Shown here: piece by piece, positions 63,371 through 64,000 of the stretch
Position numbering within the stretch: the first letter of the stretch is position 1
Layout of the letters: every line of letters starts with the position of its first letter
Origin: RHKX01 sp963839535
GTDB lineage: Bacteria; Actinomycetota; Thermoleophilia; Solirubrobacterales; 70-9
DNA length: 64,000 nucleotides
Assembly: GCA_963839535.1 (NCBI GenBank)
Contig: CAWIVF010000011.1
Span: forward strand, 1 to 64,000
Reading direction: 5' to 3'
Translations under genes and position numbers: made by a program
Notes under the pieces: model-generated
What the model was told of the DNA's origin: nothing
The model's database searches: none
What the model saw: only the letters and a program-made list of their open reading frames with translations

Positions 63371-64000
63371 TCAGCCGGAGGGGACCGGGGCGAGCTCCTC
63401 GAGGCGGCCGTCGGAGGCGGCGAGGACGGCCTGGGCGACCCCGTCCCAGCTCCAGATCGCCCGTACCGTGGCCACCATCGCCTCCCGAGCGGCATCCGAT
63501 TCCGGCTCGCTCAGGGCCAGCCAGGAGTTGAGCCGCTCGGCGATCCCGGAGACGGCACCGGGGCCGAGGTCGAAGGAGGTCAGCCGGCCCAGATCGCCCG
63601 GCAGCGCCTCCGCCAGGGTCCCCGCGACCTCGGCGAGCCCCGAGTGGCGGGCGCAGACCGGCAGGGCTCCGGCCGACGCGGCCTCGGCGGCGACCATCCC
63701 GAAGGCCTCCGGGAAGGTGCTGGGGACGACCATCGCGTCGCTCGAGCGGACGACGTGGGCGACCTCGCCGTACTCGAGCCGGCCCGCGAGCTCGACGCTG
63801 CCGGCGGCGGCGCGAGCGGCATCGGCGTAGCCGGCGGGCGGGTCGGCGAGAAACGCCTCGAGGTAGGCCAGCGGCGCCTCCTCCCCGCCCTCGAGCGCCC
63901 AGCCGAGCCGCGCGACCTCGCGGGCTTCGGCGAGGTCGCCCGCCTCGAGCGCCCGCAGGAGGCGCAGCAGCCCGTCGCGGTACTCGCCGAAGCCGATCAG
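63371..64000 (-). CDS. glycosyltransferase (GT4-like), C-terminal part, cut by window end
   Basis: At least 209 residues read through the right edge of the window, so the N-terminal domain is missing. The visible part has the second Rossmann domain: LEYGEVAHVVRSSDAMVVPS, FPEAFGMVAAEAASAGALPV and HSGLAEVAGTLAEALPGD, the EX7E-type donor site of GT4 enzymes. It transfers a sugar from a nucleotide donor; acceptor unknown. It ends 79 bp from the ctaC start and may lie in another transcript. Confidence 0.85.
   Translation of the reverse strand: MIGFGEYRDGLLRLLRALEAGDLAEAREVARLGWALEGGEEAPLAYLEAFLADPPAGYADAARAAAGSVELAGRLEYGEVAHVVRSSDAMVVPSTFPEAFGMVAAEAASAGALPVCARHSGLAEVAGTLAEALPGDLGRLTSFDLGPGAVSGIAERLNSWLALSEPESDAAREAMVATVRAIWSWDGVAQAVLAASDGRLEELAPVPSG

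Overview
The window is one stretch of a high-GC actinobacterial chromosome, most likely class Thermoleophilia (Solirubrobacter/Conexibacter-like). The signs are very high GC in all reading frames, GTG/TTG starts, a type A2 aa3 oxidase, CSLREA-type beta-helix proteins, secreted proteins with Lys/Ile-rich repeats, SHOCT, DUF6325, DUF7144 and DUF6458 small proteins, and an HTH/LAGLIDADG gene beside tRNAs. The class assignment is inference from protein content; no rRNA is present.

Layout. 1-5.6 kb: a secreted repeat protein, tRNA-Pro(GGG) and tRNA-Gly(TCC), two CAP-domain paralogues around an MFS transporter, and SHOCT and DUF6325 genes. 5.7-9 kb: a two-component locus (NarL-type regulator, lone receiver, HisKA_3 kinase). 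9-21 kb: membrane and transport genes (two DHA2 exporters, AI-2E family, SHOCT/PLDc_N proteins), a CYTH protein, a holin-like/phosphatase fusion and an MBL-fold hydrolase. 20.8-23.4 kb: tRNA-Trp, tRNA-Leu(UAG), a YedK-type peptidase, an interlocked tRNA-Ser/tRNA-Leu remnant and a broken LAGLIDADG gene. 23.4-29 kb: a GntR regulator with a 17-bp palindrome before a fatty acid hydroxylase, glnK-amtB, two secreted proteins and tRNA-Pro(UGG). 29.5-43 kb: metabolic genes (DUF1015, cobalamin adenosyltransferase, OsmC, SDR, Nudix, beta-lactamase fold, rhodanese, class IV aminotransferase, acyl-CoA dehydrogenase, crotonase, GH15, thioredoxin reductase). 43-45 kb: a flippase-like protein and a PAP2 phosphatase. 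45-51 kb: an unusual oxidase-like cluster. 51-58.9 kb: surface proteins and a type IV pilin-like gene. 59-63.3 kb, minus strand: a complete cytochrome c oxidase operon (ctaC-ctaD-Usp-like-ctaE). A glycosyltransferase runs off the right end.

The most striking content is the 45.3-49.3 kb cluster. Its subunit I homologue keeps the fold and the N- and C-terminal signatures of heme-copper oxidases. It has lost the low-spin heme His of TM2, all CuB His ligands, the cross-linked Tyr, the heme-propionate Arg pair and the D- and K-channel residues. Its subunit II lacks the CuA Cys/His set. It sits with heme farnesyltransferase (ctaB), two small membrane proteins and, nearby, a diheme cytochrome c lipoprotein. 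The normal oxidase 10 kb away keeps every ligand, so this looks like a cofactor-free paralogue under selection rather than a decayed copy.

Quality warning: more than 20 otherwise well-conserved genes are broken by frameshifts, nearly all repaired by removing one base. In amtB there are about a dozen. This looks like insertion-type sequencing or assembly error, so genes marked frameshifted may be intact in the organism.
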